Assembly: GCF_003990915.1 (NCBI RefSeq)
Contig: NZ_BHXQ01000001.1
Span: 62,001 to 126,000, forward strand
Direction of reading: 5' to 3'
Origin: Chryseotalea sanaruensis
Lineage (GTDB): Bacteria > Bacteroidota > Bacteroidia > Cytophagales > Cyclobacteriaceae
Length of the DNA: 64,000 bases
Part shown: piece after piece, positions 51,052-63,000 of the stretch
Numbering within the stretch: the stretch's first letter is position 1
How the letters are laid out: each line of letters starts with the position of its first letter
Position numbers and translations under genes: made by a program
Notes under the pieces: generated by a model
Databases searched by the model: none
Told to the model about the DNA's origin: nothing
The model's input: only the letters and a program-made list of their open reading frames with translations

Positions 51052-54000
51052 TTAACGGTGAGAGATGACTACCTTTTTCATAAACATACCTGCTGAAGAC
51101 TCAACCTTGATCAGGTAAACACCAGCTGACAGTGTTTCAGTGTCGATCTGTTTGCTTTGCTCTCCTTTCTCAAAAGTAATCTCACGTACTATTTTACCCA
51201 TTTGATCAAACATAACCAGCGGTGTTTGTTTAGTGGCAATTGCTGGCAAGGTTATCACCAATTCCCGATCTGCCGGGTTAGGATAAACTTCAAAGCTGTT
51301 AGAAGAAGGGTCTTCGATGGCAGTTACCACCTTAGGATTACCCAGATCACGCACTATAAATGATTGGTAAATGGTTTTTGTAAGCTCATCTTGTAAGAAC
51401 ACTACTACAGAGATATCATCCTCAGGGGCAAAAGCAGAGCCCTCAGCCCACGCTAAAGCCACACGTTTTTCTCCGTCTTTCACCAATGAAGTGAATTTAG
51501 TTCCGGCAGCATTCGGTAACATGCTTCTAAGCACATAATTAAACTGCGTTTCACCCGATGGAACTGTTCCAATGGAGGTATTAAGACTGGTTAATATTTC
51601 CTGCTCAACCACCATTACATGAAGCACCGTAGCTCTTGTACTAAGGTCAATCAGTGGCGTGAATTCAACGATTATACTATCCGCTTCTAATCCAGACTCG
51701 TTCAAGGTTACGTTAATGTTTGCATCTGCCAGATCAAGAATGCGCTTATCGAATTCGCGTTGACCCCAATCACTAAACATTAAATTTTGTCCTACAGGTA
51801 TTGAACCATCAAGCCTTGCATTAGGCACATCAGCGATACCATAATACAACGCACGAGCACCAGGATCATCCGGATTCATCGCATTAAATGGATCTGCTCC
51901 CGGGAAGGCCGTATGATAGTTTACTTTAATAATCTCAACACCTTCTGAAGCAGAGACGAAATCATTGATCGCCTGATTCTCGGCAGCAATACGCGCGTCT
52001 GATGAACCGCTATTGGTGAAGCCTTCCACAAGTACAGTTCTTGTACCGTTACCAATGCGAACATTATCAATGGCAAAACCATCTTTCGTCTTCAGGGTAG
52101 CCGTAGAAGCAATGGCAAATCGGAATACGATTTGAGTGTTATTGTTCAGTGGAAGACTCTGGCCATTTACATCTAGAAAATTTAACTTATGCTTGGCAGT
52201 TCTCCAACCCGTAGCGGTTTCTGTCCATCCATAATCACCATCAGTTTGATCGCCAGGACGGGCAGCAATACCCACTTTGTTATACCATTCAACACCAGTG
52301 CTTTCCTGATCTGCGAAGCTTCCCAAGCGGCTCCATACTTTGGCGGGGTCAGCAATGTTTAAATTGTCTGTAGAGTATTCCAAAACCACACCGTCAATAT
52401 CATCAAGATCAGTGAATAGGTCGAAGGTAATAATGGGTCTGTCTAATCCTGTAAGATCAAAATTAGGGCTATACAGTGCTGACGCTTCGTTGGCATTATA
52501 AGCGCCACTTAAGTTAGTGATCCAAACGTTATCGCCATTTTCACTTCCATTTAGGATGGTTGTTTTAGCGGCTTCACCACGCTCCCAAGAGACATTTGTA
52601 CCAAAAGGTATCCAGTCATTTTCATTGGCATCAGATTCAAAAGTATCTTCAAATGCACTGGATGCATCCGGAGCTGCCTGAGGTACCGTTACAACTGTTT
52701 TGGTAATTTCATCGACACAGCCTCCTGCAGAGGTAACCGTAAGCGTAATGTCGAAGACGCCTGAAGGTGTGGTATAGTCACTAAACACACTGGATGTAGT
52801 AGTGAGCGTATTAGGGAATACACCAGGTATTGACTGCAGATCTTTATTTCCGATATCTGAAAGATTGGTGACATCAATAGACGAGACTCCTTCAAATGAG
52901 AAATCAGCAACAGGGATGCTGCCTACTGTTACAGCTATGTTTGAAGTATTGCTACATCCAAATGTAGAAGTTGTAACCAATGATACATTATACTTCAAAG
53001 ATTGTGTAAAGGTATGTACCGTATCGATGCCAGTAGCTTCATTCGGATTGTTACCTGTGGCATTGACATCTCCAAAAGCCCAATGATATTCACTAATACT
53101 ACCATTGGCAATATTACTATTAGAGGCATTGAATTTTAAAGGAATTCCTTCACAGTAAGCGTCAACCGTTGGTGTGTTTATTGTTTCTTCGCTTTCGTAA
53201 GTAAACTGGCTTACTGGATTTGGCACAATTCGTATTGTCAATTCACCTATTGAAGAACATGGGGAATTATTCTCTTGATAAGTATAACGCACTATCAGGT
53301 TCTTATAACCATTGGTAATTCCAACATTTGTTGTTCCTAAAATAAGCATTGGATTTAGTGTTGAAGTACCGTTGCCATTATCAACGAATGCACTTCCCGG
53401 ATAATTAACAATTGGTTGACCGTCTTCAGAAACGAGTGTGAAAGTACCAACAGATGCTCCTGTTGATGCAGCAGGATAGCCGTTCAAGATAATAGCACCA
53501 CCAGCCTCACAAAATACAGGAATACTTTTACTATTGGCAACAATAGTATTTGTGATATTACTTGATCCGATTTCAATTACAGGGATGGCAGGAACAAAAA
53601 CTTCAACCTCTTGACGAATTGGTATTATAGAACTAGCATCAGCTTGACTCCTGTATTTACCTGTAAACTCAATTTTTCCTAAGGATCCACCATCATAATA
53701 GATGCTTCCCTTAGGTGATAGTTTTCGGAATTTCTCATATGGATTCTCTGCTATACCCAACGCTTCACTGTTAGCATTTAATATTTTAGTATAGTCCATC
53801 TTATAGTCTCTGTATGGCTGAGATGGGATAGCTGGAATTTGCATTACCGGTATTGTGTTTACAAGACTCCTCCAGTCATTACCATTTATAGTTTGACTCG
53901 CTGGTGCAGTTTCGGGTATATCGGCATATAGCTCTAGCAAATCATAACCGTTTAAAGCGTTACCTAAAATTGTAGCAGAAAGCGGAAGTATGCTTACTGA

Positions 54001-57000
54001 TAATCCAGGAAACTGTTCGTTAATAATACACTGCTGAGTTGCCAAGCCTGGTATTGCCTCTACACTATTATAAATAGTATATTGTTCCGCAACGGTAGAA
54101 ACACAACCATTCATATCGGTATGGACCATTGTAATGTTGAACGCAGGATTTGTTTGCGCCAGACTTAACTCATCATTGGTAACGCTAAAGCCTGTAAAAA
54201 AGGAAGGTCCATAATCATTGGCAGGAACTTCCGGAATTAAACGAACAATAGAACGATCTGAGGAATTAAAATTGTTAGGGATTGCAGTTACGACATCTGT
54301 GATTTCGATTGGCGGTGCTGCAAAATTGTTTGCCTCGGAATAGCTGTTGGTAAAACTTAAAGGGGTGGCCGCACTTGAAACAATGGTACCTAGTACAGCT
54401 CCTTCCGCCAATGTAGGGATTGCATTACCTGCAAAACGCCTAATGCTTCCATTAACATCTGCGTTATTTGCAATAACGAATAAATTGGAAATTGTAATGG
54501 CATCCAGATCAACATTAGCGTCAACTAGGAAGGATATATTCAAGAGCGTATTGTTAAGAAAACTAAATTGAAGTTGTGTCGGATCAAAATCTGTCCCTGT
54601 CAAAACAATGTCAGGTTGCACATCTACATCAAATTGGAAACCGGTAGGAAGGATAATATTGAAATTTTGAGCACCAATATTAAATTCACTTACATTACTC
54701 TCAGCGATAATAATTGGATCTGCTAACAAGGCTTCACTATTAGCACATATCTGGTACAAAGGCTTATTTAAATATAGCGATGTAGGTGTAGGAGGTGCAG
54801 TTATTTTAAAAGTTGGATTTCCAACACTACCTAGACCAGCGCCATAGTTTGTATTTTTTGGGCCGAAAGGTGCCAAGGTTGGTACAGGTTGTGGTAAGGC
54901 ATCATTTTCTGCGTACATCCACACATCGTAGGTTGTACCCCCGATTAAATTCGTTGTAAATATTCCATGTTGTAATGCTTCAATCTGCTTAATTTCAATC
55001 ACCCCACTAGCAGCCACCGTTCCTAAATATCCAGATAAAATTGATGGATTTTTTATCTGTGCAGTCGTTGGAACTGGGTCATTCTCATCGACAATTAAGA
55101 AATAGGCCTTTCCAAACTGATTAAAAGAAGCATTGATAGAACCTCCTGAAGGCGTGAAATAATACTTAGTCTCATCAGTGGTTATCATAGTAGGAGGGTT
55201 CTCACTGGCAATTTTAAAATATAGGGTACCATTATAGGAGATACCACCAAAGAGATTGGTGCCATCATCAGCAATACCAGTACCTGTATTTGTGAGAGGA
55301 TTGAATGTGCCTGGTTCAATGGTAAGATAGTAAACGCCATCTGCTTCAAGCACAGTGCCTGGAGGTATGTTGAAGGTAAGTGGGGTTGGATTAGTTACTG
55401 ATCCTGCTACGGGCTCGTTAAGTGCATATCTACCATTTGCAGCGGTAAGTGTAGCAACTAAACTATTGTCTTCGCGATTATAAAGTTTAGCAATACCATC
55501 GTAAGTCCACACAGGGACATCAAATGTTAGTGTAATCGTACTTTGAGCAGGATCAACATTTAATTGCCCATTCTCCGGATATGAGCTGATCAATATTGGG
55601 GGTCGCTTAGAGGCAAATGAATATTGTTTGCCAGTGACATTTGCTTTGGAACTTCCCGCAGTAGTATTTAGTAAATTATTTGTCAGAGAACCAAAGCCTT
55701 CATCTAATACCTTAGGTGTAAGTCGTGAGCTATTGCTGTTTGCTGTTGGATCTACATCTACTAATAAGAAATAGGAGAGAGTTGAATTACTATTGTTAAG
55801 GTTTCTAGGTGTAGGGAAAGTAATAGTCACCATATCCTGTGCTGTGATAGACAATAGTGGATCAATAATTGGTGATCTGCCTTCTGTAACAATTCCTCCA
55901 TATGCGGTTATATTCGTAGAGCCTGCGAACGTTCCTGTTGTAGACTCAAAAACCCTGAAATTTTTTAATATGGTTGTGGAAGAACTTTTATAAGGAAGAT
56001 CAAATAGAATAGAGAAACCATTTAATGTTGGCTCGGATCCTGTCTTATGTAAGGCCTTAATATCAACTCCAAAAATAACTACGTTGGTTGACCCGCCTTG
56101 AATGTTGGGTGAAACAACTACACCATTTGTATTCTCTATAGCGGTAACATGAATAACATCAACAACTGAACTGGCAGTTGACCCTCCTGTAATGCTCGAT
56201 AAGCCATTGGATGTTACAGTGTATGTTCCTGAACCTGCAAATAAATATTGCAGACCTGTAAAATTCAGAATTCCATTAGTAAAGCTTCTGTTAACGCTTG
56301 TGACATTTGGCACTACACCATTTTCAATGGTTGCACTGAAATTGAAGTCAAGGTCTACTATACCATTGTTGTCTCGTGCTTCTACTACAGGCGTTACAGA
56401 AAGTGGTTGATCTATCCCTTCAATGGAAGCAGGTTGTGTTGTAAAGTCAAGACGAGTCGCTGTAACCTCAAGTAAATTCCTGTTAGCCGGAGCAGTAAGT
56501 GAACCAGGAGGGTTACCTGCTACGTATCCTACCACAGGCTCATAAAAACGTGAACCACCACCCAGTGTTGCGCTTACGATGGAAAGTCGAACAGGAATGT
56601 TATCAATAATTACAGCAGGAGTATTGAAGAAAGTAGCCCTTAGTCTGAATAGCTTTCTACCGTCATCTGGGGCTGTTATGCCCAGCAATGGACCAAAGGT
56701 TATCTGACCATCAGCGCCAACAATAACAAAGTCCGTGGCATCTTTCTCCTGTAATTCATTATCATTTTCATCGTAGATGGCAATTTTTCTTATTGTCTCA
56801 TGATTTTCGAAACTAAAGGTGATGGAATTGAGTATGGTTGCAGCACCATCTATATCACCCGGTATGCCATCACCATCACCATCAGATATTACAAGTTCCA
56901 ATAGATTAAAGCTGTTGTTGTTTTCAATATTGGTAGCCTGATAATCTTTGTATGGAATATTTTCAGGTAATTCATAACCATTTTCAGCAGTAATAAAAGA

Positions 57001-60000
57001 TTCAAATGACGCAGCCACGTCAAATTGTGTACTCACAGCAGCGGTTGGTAAAGCGCCTAGTTGATTATTTGTTGTCACAGGAACAGTGAGCGTGAGGTCT
57101 TCTCCATCTTGCTCAAATTGGAAATTAGGCGCTAAGATGGCAAAGTCATATACACCAGCTACGAAGTTTCCAGTTGGCTCATTGTTCATGACAAGTGTCA
57201 ATGAGTTCGTCACTGTACCTACAGCACCTGTGTAATCGCTATCCAGATTGTTATTGGCATCGCGCGCTCCAAGGACTATATATGGATTATCGATGTTCGT
57301 GAACGTACTGATGTTGGTAGCGTTGGGGTTGACAAGGAAATCAATCTTGGTAGCAACAACTTCAAGTTTATTCTCATCGCCATTTGCAGTACTCACAATA
57401 CCCACTGGACTTGTAGTGGCAAATTGTGAAGAGGTAACGTTACGGGCAGTTACACTAACTACTGAAAAGGTGATCACTTCATTATCACCAACAGTATTTA
57501 AGAAACTTCCTTTAACTGTAAGATCATTTTCATTATCATCATTAGCACTAAACTCAAATCCAGATAGTACAAGTTCACCAGTTATAATATTAATATTGGT
57601 GGCAACGTTCACCTCAACTAACTCAGTGCCGCCATCATATAGGGCGATGTTTCTTAAATTTTCCCAGTTGTTAATGGCTAATGTTATGCCGGTAAGTACT
57701 GTCTCAGTACCATCCGTATCATTGGCTGCCAAACCGCCATCTCTTACGAGGAATCTTTCTAATGAAACACCACTACCACCGGTAATATCAGCAGTTTGAT
57801 GATTGATGTATTGGATATCGGTAGGATAAGTGAAAGATGCGTCTTTGATTATATCAGAGGCGTTAGAGTAATTTACGGTAAAGGATATACTCTGTGCTGT
57901 GGTTAAACCAGCGGAGCTTACAAATAGATTTGTTATTCCTCCGGCTGGTCCGTTGCCAGCACTGGTTACATTAAAGGCAGGATCAAAAGTAATTATGCCG
58001 TTGTTGTTGGTTAATGTCGTATTTGCTAAAGTATAAGTGGCCGGAGTCTGACTTGTTACTGCAGGAGTACCCGCATAATCAGTATCAAGATTGCCATTTG
58101 CATCCCTTGCCTTAACAACTGGTGATGGGTTTATAGGAGCATCATAGTTTTGAGAAGCGTTAGGTTGTGTGGTAAAATCTAATCTTGTGGCTACTACTTC
58201 AACAGTATTGTTTCCATTTCCTGAAGAAGTGGTACTGGCTTGCAAAGCACTACTTTGTGGGCTAGCCAATATTGTAATGTCATTCTGATTTACATTAAAA
58301 ACAAAGTCCTTATTGTCAAGATCATCCACAATGGAACCATCGATTGGGTTTCCTGCAGGGCCTTTTAAGACAATTCTTAAACGGTATGTTTTAGAAGCAC
58401 CATCACTAATATATCCAAGATCAGATGCTAACGTATTGTTCATACCGGAGAAAGTAATTTCAGTTCCGGCTACGTTTATAACTCCATTAAGAATATTAAC
58501 ACCATCACTTAATCTTACTGATGCTATCGCATTATTCCAATTGGCAAGTATTCCATCATTTCCAACACCTTGCGTAATTCTGATCTGACTGATTCTTGTT
58601 GGTAAACCATCGTTGTCTTCCAATGTTGTTCCATTAGCGCCAGCATCATCTGTAATGGTAAAGTCGAAGTTGTCTACAGCGCTAACTAATGTATTGCTTA
58701 ATGAAGAAATTGTGGCAGGCTCAGGTGCAGCACCTGCGGTAATTTGAGTTAGATTGGTGATTACTGCCGTAACGTTGGTACTGGTTGCCATTGAAACTGT
58801 TGTGGCACCTGTACCAATTACCCTGATCTGCGTTGTGCCTGTAGCTAAGAGTGAATAGTTGCTAAGTGTCAAAATACCACCTGCAGGAAAAGCCAAGTGT
58901 GTTGTTGTTTGCGCCAGCGCGTTTGTATTGTTAACTGTAATACTTTCGTTGTAGCCTAGATCTAGATTATTATTAGCATCAAGTGCGTATACCTTAGGGG
59001 CAGTTGCTATAGGGAAATTGGAGGCCACACCAATTTGTGGCTGAGGTTGAGTAGGTGTACCAGGTGTTCCTTGTGTACGGAATGCCAATTGAGAAGCGAC
59101 TACATTTACTCGGTTATTAAGAGCACCAGATTGAACTACTTGAGCTGCCTGAAGTGTTGTGCTTAGTTGATCGTTGCTAGTGTCGTTGTAAGCAAAACTC
59201 GAATTGTTAACTGCAAATGCGAAGTTCAGGCCATCAATGTTTGCAGGTAGCGTTCCTCCCAGTGAACTTTTAAGCCATATTTTAACCGTATAATTTTTAA
59301 AAGAAGCGTCATTGATAAAGCCAAGGTCTGCTGCTCCTGATGAAGGTATACCAGTGAAAATAATTTGATTATTAGTTATAGATGAGGCAACGATTGAATT
59401 GGTGCCATCACTTAATACTGCACCATCTATGGCTTGTGTCCAGTCAGTTATATCATTTCCAGTTCCCTGAAATACAGTGAGCGCTGAGAATTTAAAAGGA
59501 GCACTATCTGAATTAACAGTTTCATCAGTTATGACAAAAGCCATATTTCCATTGGTTTGTGCTTCAGCTTCTCCCTGAGTATCTACTAATGCACTTATAG
59601 TAGTGTTTATCCCTAATAGGTTAAGGGTTGCTGAGGCTGCTGTAGTTGTGTTAGTAGTGCCTGTCAAGACAGTACCTAAACGGTAGTCCAGTAGAAATTG
59701 GCTGTTGTATAATCCTGAAAAATTTACAGATATAATTCTGAAATCATAATCGATACCAGATTTGAGTGTTAGGGCGAAATAATTTAAAAGATCATACGGC
59801 AAAGTGGTGGTTGTGCTGATCACCTCGCTGAATGTACCATCACTTAGATCAGTGTCGGGGCTATATTCTCCATCAACGGGATCAGTAAATGCAAGACCAC
59901 TTTCATTTATTTGAATTAGGTAATAGTTCGCAGGAACAAGTGGAGCTACTGGGTGATCAAGGTCTATTACAAGATTAAAGGGGGTTTGGGTAACTACATT

Positions 60001-63000
60001 GAAATTGGTAGCTGCATTGCTTGGCTCAGGAAATACTATTGTGAAATAATCATTAAAGGCATCATTCAATGGGTCAGCCGGGTATGCAATGCTACCCGTA
60101 AATGCTCCATCACCAATGACAGGTCCCCCCAACGGATTACCTGCAGCATCAATTATGGAATTATTGTCCGTTACATTTAAAGCTAGCTGCGCATTACTAG
60201 ATGCATCTAAAAGTTGTACGTTGCTTAAGGTAACTGTATAAACAGAACCAGAGCCTGAGACCCCAAGAATTCCAAAAGTAAGATCAGCGTCTGTAGTTCT
60301 GTTAAGCGAAAAATCAGTAACGTCAACACCTGTTACATTCTCACTGAATGTAACGATCCATGTTAATGTTTGAGAAGATGTGGCATTGGTAAAATTGTTA
60401 CCGTTACCATCAACCCATAAAACGGTTGCAGGACTAATGCCTACTGAACTTATGGTAGGTACAACTGTGTCAATAGTAATAGCTTTATCATCACTGATGG
60501 AGTTTACTCCACCAGGCGCTGGCAAAGTAAGCACAGCATTGATATTAACAATATCGCGAATTAATGAAGTGCCTGGTAAGGTCAGTGAGTTAATATTTAC
60601 ATAGTCAAGGTCAGTTGTGTTTTGTCCTGCTGCGACTATGTATCTAAATGTAAGTATAGTTGTACCAGATCCTGAAAAATAGTTAGCCACACCGCCTGAG
60701 TTAAGGGCTAATTGAGGAAAAGTATTTACAAATACATTTTCCGAAAATTCGACTTGTATATCAATTACATCACCTGTGTTATAACTACCATCAACAGCTG
60801 ATGTTGAAACTTCATTGATTGTAGGGGCCTGAGTATCAATTCTTATATTTCTTAAATCAATCAGGCGGTTTGGATTTATCGGTAGGGCAAGGTTGGCCGT
60901 ATTATTATTTAAATCTTTAATGGTTGCACCAGCTAAATTGAAATTGGTAACATCAAGATCAGCTGTATTTTCACCACCAACAACCGTGTAGATGAAATCG
61001 ATGTTGTTGGCACCTGCAGAGTTAAATGTGGCGGTTGCACCTGTGTTTAAGGTGAGTGTGGGTGTTCCGGAAAGACTTATGTTTTCATTGAAAACTACCC
61101 TCACAATTATATTTGCACCTGTGGTATAAGAACCATTAGCTGTAGGTGATGTAATACTTGTGATGGATGGAGGTCTGGTGTCAATAACAAAGGAAGGTGA
61201 GGCATCACCAACATCGGTATTACCAACAACATCAGTGGCTCCGCTGCCATTGCTCACAACTGCTGTTGCGGCTGCCTGAGTCTCAACGGTACCATTATGG
61301 GTAAATGTTTGAGTCCATACGGTGTTACCGACAGACCAGGCACCTGGGGCAGAAGTAAAATTATTAGTAGGAGAGAAGGTAATGGTTGGTGAGGTAGCAG
61401 GATTCATAGCCTCATCGTAGGTTACAGTTACAACCTGGGTTAGCGCAGCAGGTGGGCCAACATTTACAGAGCTTGACGAAGTGGTAACTGTTGATAAAGG
61501 ATTTCGGGTATCTAATACGAAAGTTTCATTCCCGCCAACAAGGAGAAAATTGTTATTCAAATCGCGTGCATTTCCGGGATCAACAGTAAAGGTTTCCGGA
61601 TTGAGTGTTTGCCCAACGCCATTATGTTGATAAACCACGGTGTAAGTCGTGGCATTTGTCCAGCCTTGTGAGAATACACTCCAATTTCCCGAAGTGATGT
61701 TGAAAACTGGTGCGCAGAGACCACATTGTTGCATAGCTTCACTAAAGACTATTGTCATAGTCTGTCGTAGTAGCGGTGTGCCATCATAAAAAGGATCTGC
61801 ACTTGCCGTTAGACTGGCAATAGTAGGTGCTGTTACATCATCAAAATTATAAGACTGACTTGCGAATGCAGCACCACTTACCCCCGAAGAACCAGATATA
61901 CCAAGGTTTGATGTATTAGGTGTAATTGTTAATGTAATTGCGGGTGTTAATGCACTAACATTAGCTTCCACATCTGCTACAATAAAATAATAGGTTGGCG
62001 TTCCGTTAATTGGTGCTGTAAAACCGGTAAAGTCAATGGCATTTCCCGGAGTAGTTCCTGTAGCCAAGGTTGTGAGCGTTCCTGTAGTATAGTCGTTGGT
62101 TGTTGAGTGAATAAGGCGAATGTTGGTGAACTTTCCATCTGGATCCACATTAGTGCTAGCCGCCAACGAAGTAAAATCAAGATTACTTCCTGTTGTTGTT
62201 AATGAGAATCCGAGTATGGCCACATTAGTACTGCTGCTATTTAAAGTAGGTCCAGGATTTACGCCACCGAATATTTCAGCAACAGTGGTATTGGAAGTAA
62301 CAGTTATGCTATTAGTATAAGCAGAGTTAATGGCATTGGCTGTTACCCGCATGGAAGATGTACCGGCATTAGGGAAATTAAAACCTGAAACTGTAAAGTC
62401 TGCAATACCTGAAGCAAAGGCTGGTAGTGGACTATTTGCACCAAGGTTATCAGGGTTAGTAGTACTTACTGTTAGCGCATTGCCAAAATTGATGTCACGG
62501 TTATTATTAACGTCAGTTGCTTCAAATATAGGCTGTGTAGCAAGAGCCTGCGTGGCAATTGCGGCTGCAGATGGCTGTTGAGTAACACGAATAGCTGATG
62601 CATCAACATCTATTTCACCGTTAGCGCCTCCTGACTGAATAACAGTACCGTTTAAAATTTCACTGCTTGATACCCCAGAATTATTATAGGTAATATCTGC
62701 CTCATCCAGAGATAAGCTAAGGTTACGCCCGTCCACATTCATAGGTGTTGTCGATCCGAAACCACCAATTGTAGTTTTGAGCCAGATATTTAATGTCAGG
62801 TTTTTTTCATCCTCATCGTTAATTCTTCCTAAAGTATTTGATGAGTTACTACCTGCTCCGGAGCTAACTATGTTTGTAATTGTTATAGTATTAGCAGCGA
62901 TAGTGATATTAGTTGTTTGGGTATTGCCATACTGGTCTGTTAGGTCAGCTCCCAAAATCACGTCTCTAAAATCATCTATATCATTTCCTGTTCCTGCCCG

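Noticed and set aside
57248..57799. 183-residue + strand ORF inside the giant surface protein gene
   Set aside because: It is antisense to a continuous repeat domain. It has Thr/Ser/Val-rich composition expected from reading beta-repeat codons on the other strand.
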